A stretch of DNA of 60,197 bases from NCBI GenBank assembly GCA_021296515.1, contig JAGWAH010000018.1, forward strand, positions 1-60,197, written 5' to 3'. The notes beneath the pieces were generated by a model. It was not told the DNA's origin and searched no databases. It was given only the letters and a program-made list of their open reading frames with translations. Positions 16,827-27,448 of the stretch are shown here, one piece after another. Both the position numbers and the translations under genes were made by a program. Position 1 is the stretch's first letter. The number at the start of each line of letters is the position of its first letter. This stretch comes from Acidobacteriota bacterium (GTDB taxonomy: Bacteria > Acidobacteriota > Vicinamibacteria > Vicinamibacterales > UBA8438).

Positions 16827-16850
16827 TTATACGTCTCATATCAATGTATA
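16827..16850 (+). promoter_or_regulatory. Inverted repeat TATAC-N13-GTATA upstream of hspR
   Basis: An AT-rich island in GC-rich DNA, TTATAC (16827-16832) and GTATA (16846-16850), lies 18 bp before the hspR start. It could be a promoter or an operator for the MerR-type regulator. It does not resemble the HAIR element (CTTGAGT-N7-ACTCAAG) known for HspR in actinobacteria. Confidence 0.4.
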
Positions 16851-16868
16851 GAGTCGGGGCGACGCATC

Positions 16869-17207
16869 ATGAGCGAGATCCTCTTCATCAGCACGGCTTC
16901 GCGCCTGCTGGGCATGCATCCGCAGACCCTCCGCAAGTACGAGCGTCTCGGACTGGTGCGCCCCGACCGCACGGTCGGCAGCATGCGGCTCTACTCGACG
17001 GAACAGATCGAGCGCCTGCGCTTCATCAAGCATCTGGTCGACGAGTGCGGGATCAACCTCGCCGGCGTGCGGCACCTGCTCGCGGTGGCCGATGCGGTAC
17101 AGCGGCTCCGGCCGCTCGCCGGCGGAGATGCGCTGAGCAGGCGCGGCGGGCATCGCCGCCTCCTGCGGGAGCTGGAGCATCTGAGCGAGCTGGTCGGTCT
17201 GCCGTGA
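16869..17207 (+). CDS. hspR: MerR-family heat-shock regulator, HspR-like
   Basis: 112 aa. MerR winged helix at the N-terminus: [35 protein letters not shown], closely matching HspR proteins, then a helix with [25 protein letters not shown] and a short C-terminal tail. HspR represses chaperone genes in other bacteria. Its position 43 bp before clpB on the same strand supports control of clpB and probably of itself (inference). An AT-rich inverted repeat upstream is the best operator candidate. The ATG at 16869 gives the expected N-terminus. Confidence 0.88.
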   Translation: MSEILFISTASRLLGMHPQTLRKYERLGLVRPDRTVGSMRLYSTEQIERLRFIKHLVDECGINLAGVRHLLAVADAVQRLRPLAGGDALSRRGGHRRLLRELEHLSELVGLP

Positions 17208-17250
17208 GCACGGAAGGACGCATGCAGTCGACGACTCGAGGACCATTGCC

Positions 17251-19881
17251 ATGAACATCAATCGACTGACCGAGAAGGCCCAGGAGGCCGTCGTCGCGGC
17301 CCAGCAACTCGCCGAGCAGGCGGGGCATCCGCAGATCGAGCCGGAGCACCTGCTGTTGACCCTGATCGAGCAGCATGAAGGCGTCGTGCCGGCGCTGCTG
17401 CAGAAGCTCGCGGTGGATCCGGCATCCCTGGCCGCCGCCGCTCGCGCCGGCCTGGATCGGCTGCCAGCGGCGACGGGCGGCGCACCCCCGGCCCCGGCGG
17501 CCCGCCTTCACGGCGTCCTGACCGCCGCGAGCAGCGAGGCGGAGCGCCTGACCGACGAGTACGTCAGCACCGAGCACCTCTTCCTGGCCCTGGCGACCGA
17601 GCAGGGCACCGCCCCGGCGGCCCGCCTGCTGTCCGAGCACGGGGTCGGCAAGGACCGGCTCTACGAGGCGCTGACCGCGGTCCGCGGCTCTCACCGGGTG
17701 ACCGACCAGCATCCCGAAGGGAAGTACCAGGCGCTCGAACGCTACGCCCGCGATCTGACCGCGCTGGCCCGCGGCGCCCGGCTCGATCCGGTCATCGGCC
17801 GCGACGAAGAGATCCGCCGGGTCATCCAGGTGCTCTCGCGCCGGACCAAGAACAACCCGGTTCTCATCGGTGAGCCGGGCGTCGGCAAGACCGCGATCGT
17901 GGAAGGCCTGGCCCAGCGCATCGTACGCGGCGACGTCCCCGAGGGACTCGACGACAAGCGTCTGGTCGCCCTCGACATGGGGGCCCTCATTGCCGGGGCC
18001 AAGTACCGCGGCGAGTTCGAGGAGCGGCTCAAGGCGGTGCTCAAGGAGATCACCGACGCCGAGGGCCGCATCGTGCTCTTCATCGACGAGTTGCACACGG
18101 TGGTCGGCGCGGGCGCGTCCGAGGGTGCGATCGACGCTTCCAACATGCTCAAGCCGCTGCTCGCCCGCGGCGAGCTGCACACCATCGGGGCGACGACCCT
18201 GGACGAGTACCGCAAGTACATCGAGAAGGATGCGGCGCTCGAGCGGCGCTTCCAGCCGGTGCTCGTCGCCGAGCCCACGGTCGAGGACACCATCAGCGTC
18301 CTGCGCGGCCTGCGCGAGCGGTACGAGATCCACCACGGCGTGAAGTTCAAGGACGCCGCCCTGGTCGCCGCCGCAGTGCTATCGAACCGCTACATCAGCG
18401 ACCGTTTCCTGCCGGACAAGGCCATCGACCTGATCGACGAGGCGGCCTCGAAGCTGCGCACCGAGATCGACTCGCTGCCGGTGGAGCTAGACGAGGTCGA
18501 ACGGCGCATCATGCAACTGGAGATCGAACGCGAGGCGCTGCGCAAGGAGACCGACGACGCCTCGCGCGGCCGCCTCGAGCGCCTGGAGAAGGAGTTGGCC
18601 GACCTGCAGGAGGAGCGCCACCGGCTGCGCACCCGGTGGGAGCACGAGAAGGCGGAGATTCAAGCCGCGCGCAGCATGCAGGGCGAGCTCGAAGCGTTGC
18701 GCCACGAGGTGGAGCGGGCGCAGCGCGAGGGGGACTACACGCGCGCTTCCGAGCTGCAGTACGGACGGCTCCCGGAGCTCGAGCAGCAGTTGCGGCGGAG
18801 CCGCGAGACCGCCGCTTCAGGCTCGCGCATGCTCAAGGAAGAGGTGGATGAACAGGACATCGCCGCCGTCGTGAGCAAGTGGACGCACATTCCGGTCAGC
18901 CGGCTCGTCGAGGGCGAGATCGAGAAGCTCGTCCGGATGGAGGATCGGCTCCGGAAGCGCGTGATCGGCCAGGACGACGCCATCACGGCGGTATCCAACG
19001 CGGTGCGCCGCGCCCGCGCCGGCCTCCAGGACCCGGACCGCCCGCTCGGCAGCTTCATCTTCCTCGGGCCGACCGGCGTCGGAAAGACGGAGCTTGCGCG
19101 CGCCCTGGCCGAGTTCCTCTTCGACGACGAACGGGCCATGGTGCGCATCGACATGTCGGAGTACCAGGAGAAGCACTCCATCTCGCGGCTGGTCGGCGCC
19201 CCGCCCGGCTACGTCGGCCACGACGAGGCGGGCCAGCTCACCGAGGCCGTGCGGCGGCGCCCCTACTCGGTGGTGCTGTTCGACGAGGTCGAGAAGGCCC
19301 ACCCGGACGTGCTCAACGTCATGCTGCAGCTTCTGGACGACGGCCGCCTGACCGACGGCAAGGGGCGGACGGTCGATTTCCGGAACGTCGTCGTCATCAT
19401 GACCTCGAACCTGGGCAGCGAGTTCATCGCCGCGCGCGCCATCGACGGCGGCGACCTGGACGAGGACACGCGGCGGCGGATCGACGACGTCGTGCGGCGG
19501 CACTTCCGGCCCGAGTTTCTCAACCGCGTCGACGAGATCATCGTCTTTCACGCCCTCGCACGGGACCATCTGGCGGATATCGCGGCCATCCAGCTCGCCC
19601 ATCTCGGGCGGCGGCTGGCCGAGCGCCAGGTCACGATCGAGGCGACCGACGGCGCATTGCGTGGCTTGATCGACGAGGGATACGACCCCGCCTACGGGGC
19701 GCGGCCGCTGCGCCGGACGATCCAGCGCCGGGTGCTCGACCCGCTGGCGATGGACCTGCTCCGGGGCGATTTCGCGGACGGCGACACCGTGGTCGTCGAC
19801 CGCGGCGCGGACGGGCTGACGTTCACCCGGCGTGCGCCGGTCGCCGCGAACGAGAATCCCGGGAACGAGATCGAAGCGTAA
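17251..19881 (+). CDS. clpB: ATP-dependent disaggregase ClpB
   Basis: 876 aa, full length. Hexameric AAA+ disaggregase that works with DnaK. Domains: Clp N-terminal repeats (1-145), first AAA+ with Walker A GEPGVGKT at 207-214 and Walker B LFIDELHT, the long coiled-coil middle domain (about 400-520, rich in Glu/Arg), second AAA+ with GPTGVGKT at 606-613, [22 protein letters not shown] and [10 protein letters not shown], and the C-terminal D2-small domain. The coiled coil and the absence of a ClpP-binding loop favour ClpB over ClpA/C. Lies directly behind hspR. The last residues ([17 protein letters not shown]) are a short acidic tail. Confidence 0.97.
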   Translation: MNINRLTEKAQEAVVAAQQLAEQAGHPQIEPEHLLLTLIEQHEGVVPALLQKLAVDPASLAAAARAGLDRLPAATGGAPPAPAARLHGVLTAASSEAERLTDEYVSTEHLFLALATEQGTAPAARLLSEHGVGKDRLYEALTAVRGSHRVTDQHPEGKYQALERYARDLTALARGARLDPVIGRDEEIRRVIQVLSRRTKNNPVLIGEPGVGKTAIVEGLAQRIVRGDVPEGLDDKRLVALDMGALIAGAKYRGEFEERLKAVLKEITDAEGRIVLFIDELHTVVGAGASEGAIDASNMLKPLLARGELHTIGATTLDEYRKYIEKDAALERRFQPVLVAEPTVEDTISVLRGLRERYEIHHGVKFKDAALVAAAVLSNRYISDRFLPDKAIDLIDEAASKLRTEIDSLPVELDEVERRIMQLEIEREALRKETDDASRGRLERLEKELADLQEERHRLRTRWEHEKAEIQAARSMQGELEALRHEVERAQREGDYTRASELQYGRLPELEQQLRRSRETAASGSRMLKEEVDEQDIAAVVSKWTHIPVSRLVEGEIEKLVRMEDRLRKRVIGQDDAITAVSNAVRRARAGLQDPDRPLGSFIFLGPTGVGKTELARALAEFLFDDERAMVRIDMSEYQEKHSISRLVGAPPGYVGHDEAGQLTEAVRRRPYSVVLFDEVEKAHPDVLNVMLQLLDDGRLTDGKGRTVDFRNVVVIMTSNLGSEFIAARAIDGGDLDEDTRRRIDDVVRRHFRPEFLNRVDEIIVFHALARDHLADIAAIQLAHLGRRLAERQVTIEATDGALRGLIDEGYDPAYGARPLRRTIQRRVLDPLAMDLLRGDFADGDTVVVDRGADGLTFTRRAPVAANENPGNEIEA

Positions 19882-20010
19882 CTCTGCCCCGTCACGCTAC
19901 GTGCGGGAAGGCAGCGGGCGCCTCGCGGGTCTCGATGCTACGCGCGGTTCCACCGCGGACTGCCAGGGCGCCGCGCCACGGCGGTCCGGGCGGCCCGGTC
20001 CGGCAGGGGG

Positions 20011-20216
20011 CTACCCGCCCGCGCGGGTAGCGGCCTCGAAGCCCTCGCGGTTGTGGGAGCCGTCGCAGAACGGTTTGTTCTCGGAGTGTCCGCAGCGGCA
20101 CAGCGTGAACGGCCGGCGCGTGATCGGAAACTCGTTGCCGTCGGCGTCCACCACCCGCACGTCGTCGCCGTCGACCAGGCAGGGACCGTTGTCTCGAATT
20201 CGGATCGTCGCCATCA

Positions 20217-20220
<4 letters not shown>
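20011..20220 (-). CDS. CDGSH iron-sulfur domain protein
   Basis: 69 aa. One CDGSH motif, [16 protein letters not shown], gives the three Cys and one His that ligate a redox-active, labile 2Fe-2S cluster; small stand-alone versions are common in bacteria and their role is not settled. Three ATG codons in a row open the gene; the first (20220) overlaps the rho stop as ATGA, so translation is probably coupled to rho. The longer frame to 20340 is inside rho and not real. The 129-bp gap to clpB (convergent) shows no clear terminator. Confidence 0.9.
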
Positions 20221-21578
<1,358 letters not shown>

Positions 21579-21951
21579 GTCTTGGCTAGAACTCTCGGTT
21601 ACGGGTTGACGTCGGGCCGTGACGGCCAGGTTGAGGATGGGAGGGGCGATTCTCCGGGACGAGGCCCGGAGCAGGGTCACAGGTTTCCGATATCCGTTGT
21701 CGTCGCGCCCCGACTCGGGCTCGTCCCGTCCGGCTCGACCGGACGTAACGCTCTCATGGCAGATTGCTGAAACACGGAACCGTCTGAATGCTCACGCGTC
21801 GAGATGCAACGGTCAGCTTGGAGGATGCGTTCAACGCCGTGCTGACGAGTAACGCCGTCGAACTCGTCGCGAGGTTCGTGTCGGGCCCCAGCCCCCCAAC
21901 GCCCCGGGAGCTTGCGCCGCAGAACTCACTGCGTTGCGTTCTAAGGTTCCT
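21579..21951 (-). other. Long untranslated rho leader
   Basis: No credible gene on either strand. This is the predicted rho 5' leader of about 370 nt starting just after the -10 box at 21952. It includes a 20-nt match (21906-21925) to the gap after the DHS-like gene. Rho is known to limit its own synthesis through its leader in other bacteria, so attenuation here is plausible, but no leader peptide with clear regulatory codons or intrinsic terminator was recognised. Confidence 0.5.
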
Positions 21952-21980
21952 AGCATAGAAAGCCGGCTGGAAGCTGTCAA
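21952..21980 (-). promoter_or_regulatory. Sigma-70-type promoter for rho
   Basis: On the minus strand: perfect -35 TTGACA (21975-21980), 17-bp spacer, -10 TATGCT (21952-21957). It points at rho, 370 bp away, with no other gene between. One of the two best -35 boxes in the window. Confidence 0.8.
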
Positions 21981-22014
21981 CCCCGGCGGCGCCGTTGCAC
22001 CCTTCCCCTTTGCG

Positions 22015-22392
22015 TCAGTAGAGCGCGGGCGACTCGTCGACGGCCAGGATGCTGCACTGCAGGCGGGTGTCGAGCCCGAGGGCCTTCGCCCGCACCAGGA
22101 GCGAGTCGCTCTCGGCGCCCGGGTTCACCCAGAGTTCGGAAATCCCCTTGGCGGCGATCTCCGGCAGCACCCCCTCGCCCACCGCCGGGTGGACGTAGAG
22201 CGTCGCCACGTCCACGGGACCCGGTACGTCGTCCACCGAGGCGTACGCCGGCAAGCCCTCGATCCGGCCCGCCGCGCGGGCGCGACGGGGATTGATCGGC
22301 ACCACCTCGTGTCCGGCGTGCCGGAGCGCCCGGACCGCCTTGTTCCCGAACTTGGCGCGATCCTCCGAGGCGCCGATGACTGCGACCCTCAT
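22015..22392 (-). CDS. CoA-binding domain protein (YccU-like)
   Basis: 125 aa from the ATG at 22392. Rossmann fold of the CoA_binding_2 family: MRVAVIGASEDRAKFGNKAVRAL (dinucleotide loop), HEVVPINPRRAR, VDVATLYVHPAVGEGVLPEIAAKGISELWVNPGAESD. Stand-alone relatives bind CoA, but no reaction is established. Divergent from the GT39-type glycosyltransferase gene; the rho promoter lies just beyond its stop, on the same strand. Confidence 0.88.
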   Translation of the reverse strand: MRVAVIGASEDRAKFGNKAVRALRHAGHEVVPINPRRARAAGRIEGLPAYASVDDVPGPVDVATLYVHPAVGEGVLPEIAAKGISELWVNPGAESDSLLVRAKALGLDTRLQCSILAVDESPALY

Positions 22393-22459
22393 GGTCTCAG
22401 TGTCGCAGGTCCCGCGTGCCGCGGCAACCCGGGCGCGCGGACCGGTGCCGCGCGGGATG

Positions 22460-22465
22460 TACAAT
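22460..22465 (+). promoter_or_regulatory. -10 box of the GT39-type gene, leaderless spacing
   Basis: TACAAT followed after eight bases by the GTG start at 22474, with no Shine-Dalgarno between. Predicted transcription start falls at or within a few bases of the GTG. Confidence 0.5.
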
Positions 22466-22473
22466 CCGCCGCG

Positions 22474-24165
22474 GTGTCACGCCACGCGGTGATTCTTGCC
22501 GGCGTTTGCGTCCTGACGTTCTTCGTCGGGCTCGGGCGCCCGGCGCTGACCGACTCCGACGAAGCCTTCTACGCCGAGAGCGCCCGCGAGATGATCGAGC
22601 GGGGCGACTGGCTCACGCCCTACTACAACGGCCAGCCGCGCTTCGAGAAGCCGGTGCTCTACTACTGGCTGGTTGCCGTCACCTACGTGGCGGCGGGACC
22701 CTCTCCCGGCGCGGCGCGGTTCCCTGCCGCGCTGGCCGGCGTCGGCCTGGTACTGGTTACCTTCGCCTGCGCGCGGCGCTGGTACGACGGGTCGACCGCC
22801 CTGCTGGCCGGCCTCATCGGGGCGACCAGCGCGGGCATCGTCGCGATGGCCCGTCAGGCGCTGCCCGATCTGCCCCTTGCCTTCTTCGTGACGCTCGCCG
22901 TCTGGGCGGCGCTCGTCGCCCTGCTTGAGGATCCGCACCGGTCGCCGGGACCGCGCCAGCGCCGCGCCTGGCTGCTCCTGGCCGCGCTGGCCGCAGGCGC
23001 CGCGTTCCTCGTGAAGGGCCCTGTCGGTCCGGCGCTCGCCGCACTGGTCGTGCTACCCCTCGCCGCACTGGACTGGCGGCGGCACGGCCTGCCGTCCCGG
23101 GCGACCCGGGTCGACCTGGCGCTTGCCGCCGCGCTCTTTCTGCTCGTGGCGGCGCCCTGGTACGCCGCGATGGCGATCGAGCACGGCGCCGGGTATCTGG
23201 AGCGGTTCTTCCTTGCCGAGAATCTCGAACGTTACGCCTCCGATCGCTACAACGCGCCGCGGCCGCCGTGGTACTACCTGCCGATAATCGCCGGCGGCCT
23301 GCTTCCGTGGTCCCCGTTCATGCTTCTGTGGGCGGCGGCGGCACGAGAGAGCTGGCGCCGCCGGATCCTCGACCAGCGCGTGCTGCGGCTGGCGGTCTGG
23401 GCGGCGGCGCCGCTGGCCTTCTACACGCTGTCCGTCGGCAAGCAGCCGCGCTACATCCTGCCTCTGCTGGCGCCCCTGGCCATCCTCCTCGCGCGCGCCG
23501 TGACGCGGGCCCTCGAGGGGACACCCGCCAGGCGGCGTGCTCTCGCGACGCTCGGCGCCGCGACGGGCGCCGTGGTCATGGTCATCGGCGGGCTCGTTTA
23601 CCGCGCCCGGCCGCTGTTGGTCGAATGGAACGAGCCGGTCACTCTGATTGTCGCGCTCGCAGTCTTTCTCGCCGGCGGCGCCGTCGCCGCGTTCTCGGTG
23701 GGCGCGTGGCGGCACGGGCCGGACGCAACGGCGCGGGCCGGGGTGATTCCTACGCTCGTCGCCGCCGCCGCGGTGGTCATGGCGGTCGGGGCGCACCTGG
23801 TCGTGCTGGCGTCCCCCGGTCCGTCCCCCGTCGAGCGCATGGCCGCCATGCTCGCGGTCGAGCGCAACGCCGGTGAGCCCTACGGCCGCCACCGGGTGTT
23901 CGACCGCAACCTCGTGTACTACATGCGCACGGCGCACGTGGAGTTGCCCGTGCTGCCGGCGGCGTACGATTTCCTGAGTTCACCCGGGCGGGTGCTGTGC
24001 GTGCTGCGGGCGGAGGACGCCGTGCGGCTCCGACAGGATGGCCTGCGGCTGCAGCGCCTGGCAGAGGTGCGCTATCTGAACACCGGCAGCCTCAACCTGC
24101 GCACCCTGCTCAACCCCGACCCGCAACGCTACCTGCAGCGTGTGGTGCTGGTCGCCAACCGCTAG
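22474..24165 (+). CDS. ArnT/PMT-like membrane glycosyltransferase (GT39/GT83 type)
   Basis: 563 aa from GTG at 22474, chosen from the -10 box just upstream and the start of the first hydrophobic segment. Integral membrane protein with about 11-13 spans. Near the N-terminus: GLGRPALTDSDEAFYAESAREMIERGDWLTPYYNGQPRFEKPVLYYWLVA, the DxDE-type first loop that holds the catalytic acid in ArnT and dolichyl-phosphate-mannose-dependent transferases. Such enzymes move a sugar from a polyprenyl-phosphate donor to lipid A or protein outside the membrane; donor and acceptor are unknown here. The TAG stop is part of the CTAG repeat that follows directly. Confidence 0.88.
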   Translation: MSRHAVILAGVCVLTFFVGLGRPALTDSDEAFYAESAREMIERGDWLTPYYNGQPRFEKPVLYYWLVAVTYVAAGPSPGAARFPAALAGVGLVLVTFACARRWYDGSTALLAGLIGATSAGIVAMARQALPDLPLAFFVTLAVWAALVALLEDPHRSPGPRQRRAWLLLAALAAGAAFLVKGPVGPALAALVVLPLAALDWRRHGLPSRATRVDLALAAALFLLVAAPWYAAMAIEHGAGYLERFFLAENLERYASDRYNAPRPPWYYLPIIAGGLLPWSPFMLLWAAAARESWRRRILDQRVLRLAVWAAAPLAFYTLSVGKQPRYILPLLAPLAILLARAVTRALEGTPARRRALATLGAATGAVVMVIGGLVYRARPLLVEWNEPVTLIVALAVFLAGGAVAAFSVGAWRHGPDATARAGVIPTLVAAAAVVMAVGAHLVVLASPGPSPVERMAAMLAVERNAGEPYGRHRVFDRNLVYYMRTAHVELPVLPAAYDFLSSPGRVLCVLRAEDAVRLRQDGLRLQRLAEVRYLNTGSLNLRTLLNPDPQRYLQRVVLVANR

Positions 24166-24257
24166 CCCGACAATCGTCGCCTGCGGCTCCGATTGCCGCC
24201 CAACCGGGCCTGACTAGCAGTCTACGCCGTTCTACGGCGGCTGGCCCGACCATCGTC
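24161..24257 (+). repeat. CTAG hairpin repeat, copy A (one unit plus partial)
   Basis: Member of a repeat family also at 29168-29257 (inverted) and 37084-37262. The unit begins GCTAGCCCGACA, contains a 29-nt core (CCGATTGCC ... GGGCCTGACTAG) identical in all copies, and ends in a CTAG-bounded hairpin. Here the hairpin has lost about 7 nt of its right arm, so the next unit starts after 79 bp and is cut after 18 nt. It fills the gap between the convergent GT39-type gene, whose TAG stop is in the first CTAG, and coaD. Confidence 0.85.
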
Positions 24258-24270
24258 TGCGCACCAGGAG

Positions 24271-24786
24271 TCAGACGTTCAGGCCTGGCGCGCGCGCGCC
24301 GGCCTTCTGCCGGAGGCGCGTCTCCACCACTTCCGGCACCAGTCCGTCCAACGAGCCCCCCAGGGCGAAGACTTCCTTGGCGAGTCGGGAGCTGAGATAG
24401 GTGTACCTTTCGTCCGGCATCATGAAGACGGTTTCTATCGACTGGCTGAGCCGCCGGTTCATGAGCGCCATCTGCATCTCAAACTCGAAGTCGGAGATCG
24501 CCCGCAGCCCGCGAACGATCACGTCCGCCCCCCGGCGCTCCGCATAGTGGACGAGCAGGCCGTTGAACTTCTCGACTTCGACGTTGGCATCCTGGCGGAA
24601 CACCTGGCGCGCGATCTCGACCCGCTCCTCCACCGAGAACAGCGGGGACTTGTCCATGTTGACCAGGATCGCGATGACGATCCGGTCGAACAGCAGCGCG
24701 CCGCGACGGATGATGTCGACGTGGCCGTTGGTCAACGGGTCAAACGACCCCGGATAGACGGCCAGCCTACTCCTTGGCTCTGACAT
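24271..24786 (-). CDS. coaD: Phosphopantetheine adenylyltransferase
   Basis: Fourth step of CoA synthesis: 4'-phosphopantetheine + ATP to dephospho-CoA. 171 aa. Seen: AVYPGSFDPLTNGHVDIIRRG with the nucleotidyltransferase TxGH motif, FNGLLVHYAERRGADVIVRGLRAISDFEFEMQMALMNR, and YTYLSSRLAKEV (the S-S-x-x-(K/R/L) region of CoaD). Its start overlaps the end of rsmD by 20 bp, the common rsmD-coaD arrangement. Confidence 0.97.
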   Translation of the reverse strand: MSEPRSRLAVYPGSFDPLTNGHVDIIRRGALLFDRIVIAILVNMDKSPLFSVEERVEIARQVFRQDANVEVEKFNGLLVHYAERRGADVIVRGLRAISDFEFEMQMALMNRRLSQSIETVFMMPDERYTYLSSRLAKEVFALGGSLDGLVPEVVETRLRQKAGARAPGLNV

Positions 24787-25318
24787 GGAAATCGAGAACG
24801 CTGTCGCCGGCCCTCACCCGACGCGTGTGCCGCAACGGTTCCACGGCGACCCTCTCGGCACGCCGCGTCCGCTCCACGACTACCTGCCCCCCGGCGGCGG
24901 TACGCCGGCCGGCAGCTGACAGTATGGCACCTATCGCGCGGTCATCATACTCGTACGGCGGATCCAGCAGCACCAGATCGAAGGTGACGGCGGCGCCCAG
25001 CCGGTCCAGCGCGCCCGGCAGCGCGCCGCGCACCACCTGTCCCAGGGCGGCGACGCCGCAACGGTCCAGATTGGCCTCGATCAGAGCGACGGCCCGCGCG
25101 TCGCGGTCGACGAACGTGACGCCGGCGGCGCCGCGGCTGAGCGCCTCCAGCCCGAGCGCGCCGGTTCCCGCGCAGCCGTCCAGGACGAGTGCGCCAGCGA
25201 CGTCGCCGGCCAGGATGTTGAACAGGGTCTCACGCAGCCGGTCCGACGTCGGTCGCAGGCCGGACCAGGTCGGAGACGGCAGGCGACGCCCTTTCAGCTC
25301 CCCGCCGATGATGCGCAT
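24767..25318 (-). CDS. rsmD: 16S rRNA (guanine-966-N2)-methyltransferase RsmD
   Basis: 183 aa. MRIIGGELKGRRLPSP is the typical N-terminus; SAM site LDGCAGTGALGLEALSRGA; catalytic DPPY at 119-122 (LLDPPYEYDD). Methylates G966 of 16S rRNA during 30S assembly. Six bases separate it from recG upstream, and coaD overlaps it downstream; the set hypothetical-recG-rsmD-coaD reads as one operon. Confidence 0.95.
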   Translation of the reverse strand: MRIIGGELKGRRLPSPTWSGLRPTSDRLRETLFNILAGDVAGALVLDGCAGTGALGLEALSRGAAGVTFVDRDARAVALIEANLDRCGVAALGQVVRGALPGALDRLGAAVTFDLVLLDPPYEYDDRAIGAILSAAGRRTAAGGQVVVERTRRAERVAVEPLRHTRRVRAGDSVLDFHVRAKE

Positions 25319-25324
25319 CGCGTC

Positions 25325-27445
25325 TCAGGCCACCCCGGCCAGTCCGAAGCGGCGGGTCCAGGCGCTGCGCACCGCGTCGAGCCGCGGACCGATCGCTTCC
25401 GGGCCGTCGATCCACGCCGCCGCGGCGCGGCGCGCCTCCTCCATCAGCCGGTGGTCGCGCAACAGATCGCCGACCCGAAACAGCGGGACGCCGGACTGCC
25501 TGGTGCCGAAGAAGTCGCCCGGGCCGCGCAGCTCCAGATCGCGCTCCGCGATCTCGAATCCGTCCGTCGTCCCCGCCAGCGCCCGCAACCGGGCCTCGGC
25601 CGCATCGGAGAGCCGCGCGGCGTGCATCAGGACGCAGCAGGACCGGGCCGCGCCACGCCCCACGCGGCCGCGCAACTGGTGCAACTGGGCCAGCCCGAAA
25701 CGCTCCGCCTGCTCTATCACCATCACCGTCGCGTTCGGCACGTCGATGCCCACCTCGATCACCGTCGTCGCAACCAGCACATCGATCCGGGCCGCCGCGA
25801 ACGCCGCCATCGTCCGCTCGCGCTCGGCGGTCGCCATGCGGCCGTGGACCAGGCCGACGCGGGCGTCCGGGAACACGCGCGCCTGCAGCTCCGCGGCCAT
25901 CTCGGTCGCCGCTCTCAGGTCCAGTTTCTCCGATTCCTCGACGAGCGGGTAGACGACGAACGCCTGCTTTCCGGCGCGCAGCTCCGTGCGAACGAGGTCG
26001 TAGGTCTCGGTGCGGCGCGCCTCGCTGCGTATCACCGTTTTCACCGGTTGCCGGCCGGGAAGCCGCTCCCTGATCTCGGAAACGTCCAGGTCGCCGTACG
26101 CGGTCAGGGCCAGGGTCCGTGGAATCGGCGTGGCCGTCATCACGAGCACGTCCGGATCGAGGCCCTTGTCGCGCAGGATCGCGCGCTGCACGACGCCGAA
26201 GCGATGCTGCTCGTCGATGATCGCGAGGCCCAGCGCCCTGAACCGGACGTCGCCCTGCACGAGCGCGTGGGTGCCCACGACGAGCTGCGACGCGCCGTTG
26301 GCGATGCGGCTGCCGGCCTCGCGCCGCGTCCGCGCCGGGAGCGTGCCGGTCAGCAAGGCGGCGGCGAAGCGCGACCGCGACAGTACGCGGCTGATGCTCG
26401 CGTAGTGCTGCTCCGCGAGCATCTCGGTCGGCGCCATGAACGCCACCTGCAGCCCGTTTTCCATGGCGACGAGCGCCGCGAGCAGCGCCACTATGGTCTT
26501 GCCCGAGCCGACGTCGCCCTGCAGCAGGCGGTTCATCGGCCGCGGGCGCTGCAGGTCCTCGACGATCTCCCTCAGGGCCTGCCGCTGATGCCGCGTGAGG
26601 CGGAACGGGAGCAGGTCCCGGGCAGCCTGCCGGATCCGGTCGTCGACGACGAGTCGCCGCGGCTTGACGCGGGTGTCCGACTCGCGCCGCCGCAACAGCA
26701 GGCCGACCTGGAAGAAGAAGAACTCCTCGAAAATCAGACGCTGCTGCGCAGGCGTCCCGAAACGGTCGAGTGCCTCGATAGAGGTTCCGGTCGGCGGAAA
26801 GTGTGCATCGGCAAGCGCCTGCCGGCGCGGGGGCGCGCCGAGCGAGCGGCGGACGCCGTCGGGCAGCGGGTCGTCCACCTCCGCCGGCAGGCGCTGGAGT
26901 GCGTCGTGGACGACGCGACGAAGCGATTTCGGCGTCAGCGACCCGATCTTCTCGTAGACGGGCACGATGCGCCCGGTGTGGATCGGCTCGCCCCATGCGT
27001 CGTCCTCCTCGTCGGACACGATCTCGTGATCCGGATTGGTGATCTGCAGACCCCCGGTCGGACGCCGGTCGACCCGGCCGTGCAACAAGACCTGCTGCCG
27101 CGCCGCGAAGACGCCCTTGAGGAACGCCTGGTTCAGGAAGGCGACGCGCACGCGGCCCGTCGCGTCCTGAACGAGCATCTCGAAGATCCGGAACCCCGGC
27201 CGGCGAGTGGTACGCAGACCGCAGCTCAGCACCGTGCCGCCGATCGTGGTCGCCTCGCCGGGGCGCAGGTCGCGGATCGATTGCAGGATCGCCCGGTCCT
27301 CGTAGCGGCGAGGCAGGGTCAGGAGCAGATCCTCGACCGTCTGCACACCAACGGCGGCAAGGTCCCCGGCGCGCCGCGGGCCAACGCCCTTCAGGTACTG
27401 GACAGGAGTCTGCAGAGCGTCAGCGGCGGCGGCGGCAGACCGCAT
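25325..27445 (-). CDS. recG: ATP-dependent DNA helicase RecG
   Basis: 706 aa. Remodels stalled replication forks and Holliday junctions. Seen: N-terminal helix with [20 protein letters not shown], the wedge OB-fold (GEATTIGGTVL; RVRVAFLNQAFL), Walker A LLQGDVGSGKT, MAPTEMLAEQH, the helicase DEQH box (IIDEQHRFGVVQR), MTATPIPRTLALTAYGD, and the C-terminal half with GRVGRG and a GPGDFFGTRQSG motif typical of RecG. Starts 3 bp after the stop of the secreted hypothetical gene. Confidence 0.97.
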   Translation of the reverse strand: MRSAAAAADALQTPVQYLKGVGPRRAGDLAAVGVQTVEDLLLTLPRRYEDRAILQSIRDLRPGEATTIGGTVLSCGLRTTRRPGFRIFEMLVQDATGRVRVAFLNQAFLKGVFAARQQVLLHGRVDRRPTGGLQITNPDHEIVSDEEDDAWGEPIHTGRIVPVYEKIGSLTPKSLRRVVHDALQRLPAEVDDPLPDGVRRSLGAPPRRQALADAHFPPTGTSIEALDRFGTPAQQRLIFEEFFFFQVGLLLRRRESDTRVKPRRLVVDDRIRQAARDLLPFRLTRHQRQALREIVEDLQRPRPMNRLLQGDVGSGKTIVALLAALVAMENGLQVAFMAPTEMLAEQHYASISRVLSRSRFAAALLTGTLPARTRREAGSRIANGASQLVVGTHALVQGDVRFRALGLAIIDEQHRFGVVQRAILRDKGLDPDVLVMTATPIPRTLALTAYGDLDVSEIRERLPGRQPVKTVIRSEARRTETYDLVRTELRAGKQAFVVYPLVEESEKLDLRAATEMAAELQARVFPDARVGLVHGRMATAERERTMAAFAAARIDVLVATTVIEVGIDVPNATVMVIEQAERFGLAQLHQLRGRVGRGAARSCCVLMHAARLSDAAEARLRALAGTTDGFEIAERDLELRGPGDFFGTRQSGVPLFRVGDLLRDHRLMEEARRAAAAWIDGPEAIGPRLDAVRSAWTRRFGLAGVA

Positions 27446-27448
27446 CGC

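Noticed and set aside
16827-16850. HAIR operator for HspR
   Set aside because: No CTTGAGT-N7-ACTCAAG-like sequence occurs before hspR or clpB. The palindrome there has a different sequence and spacing, so it is listed only as a candidate site.
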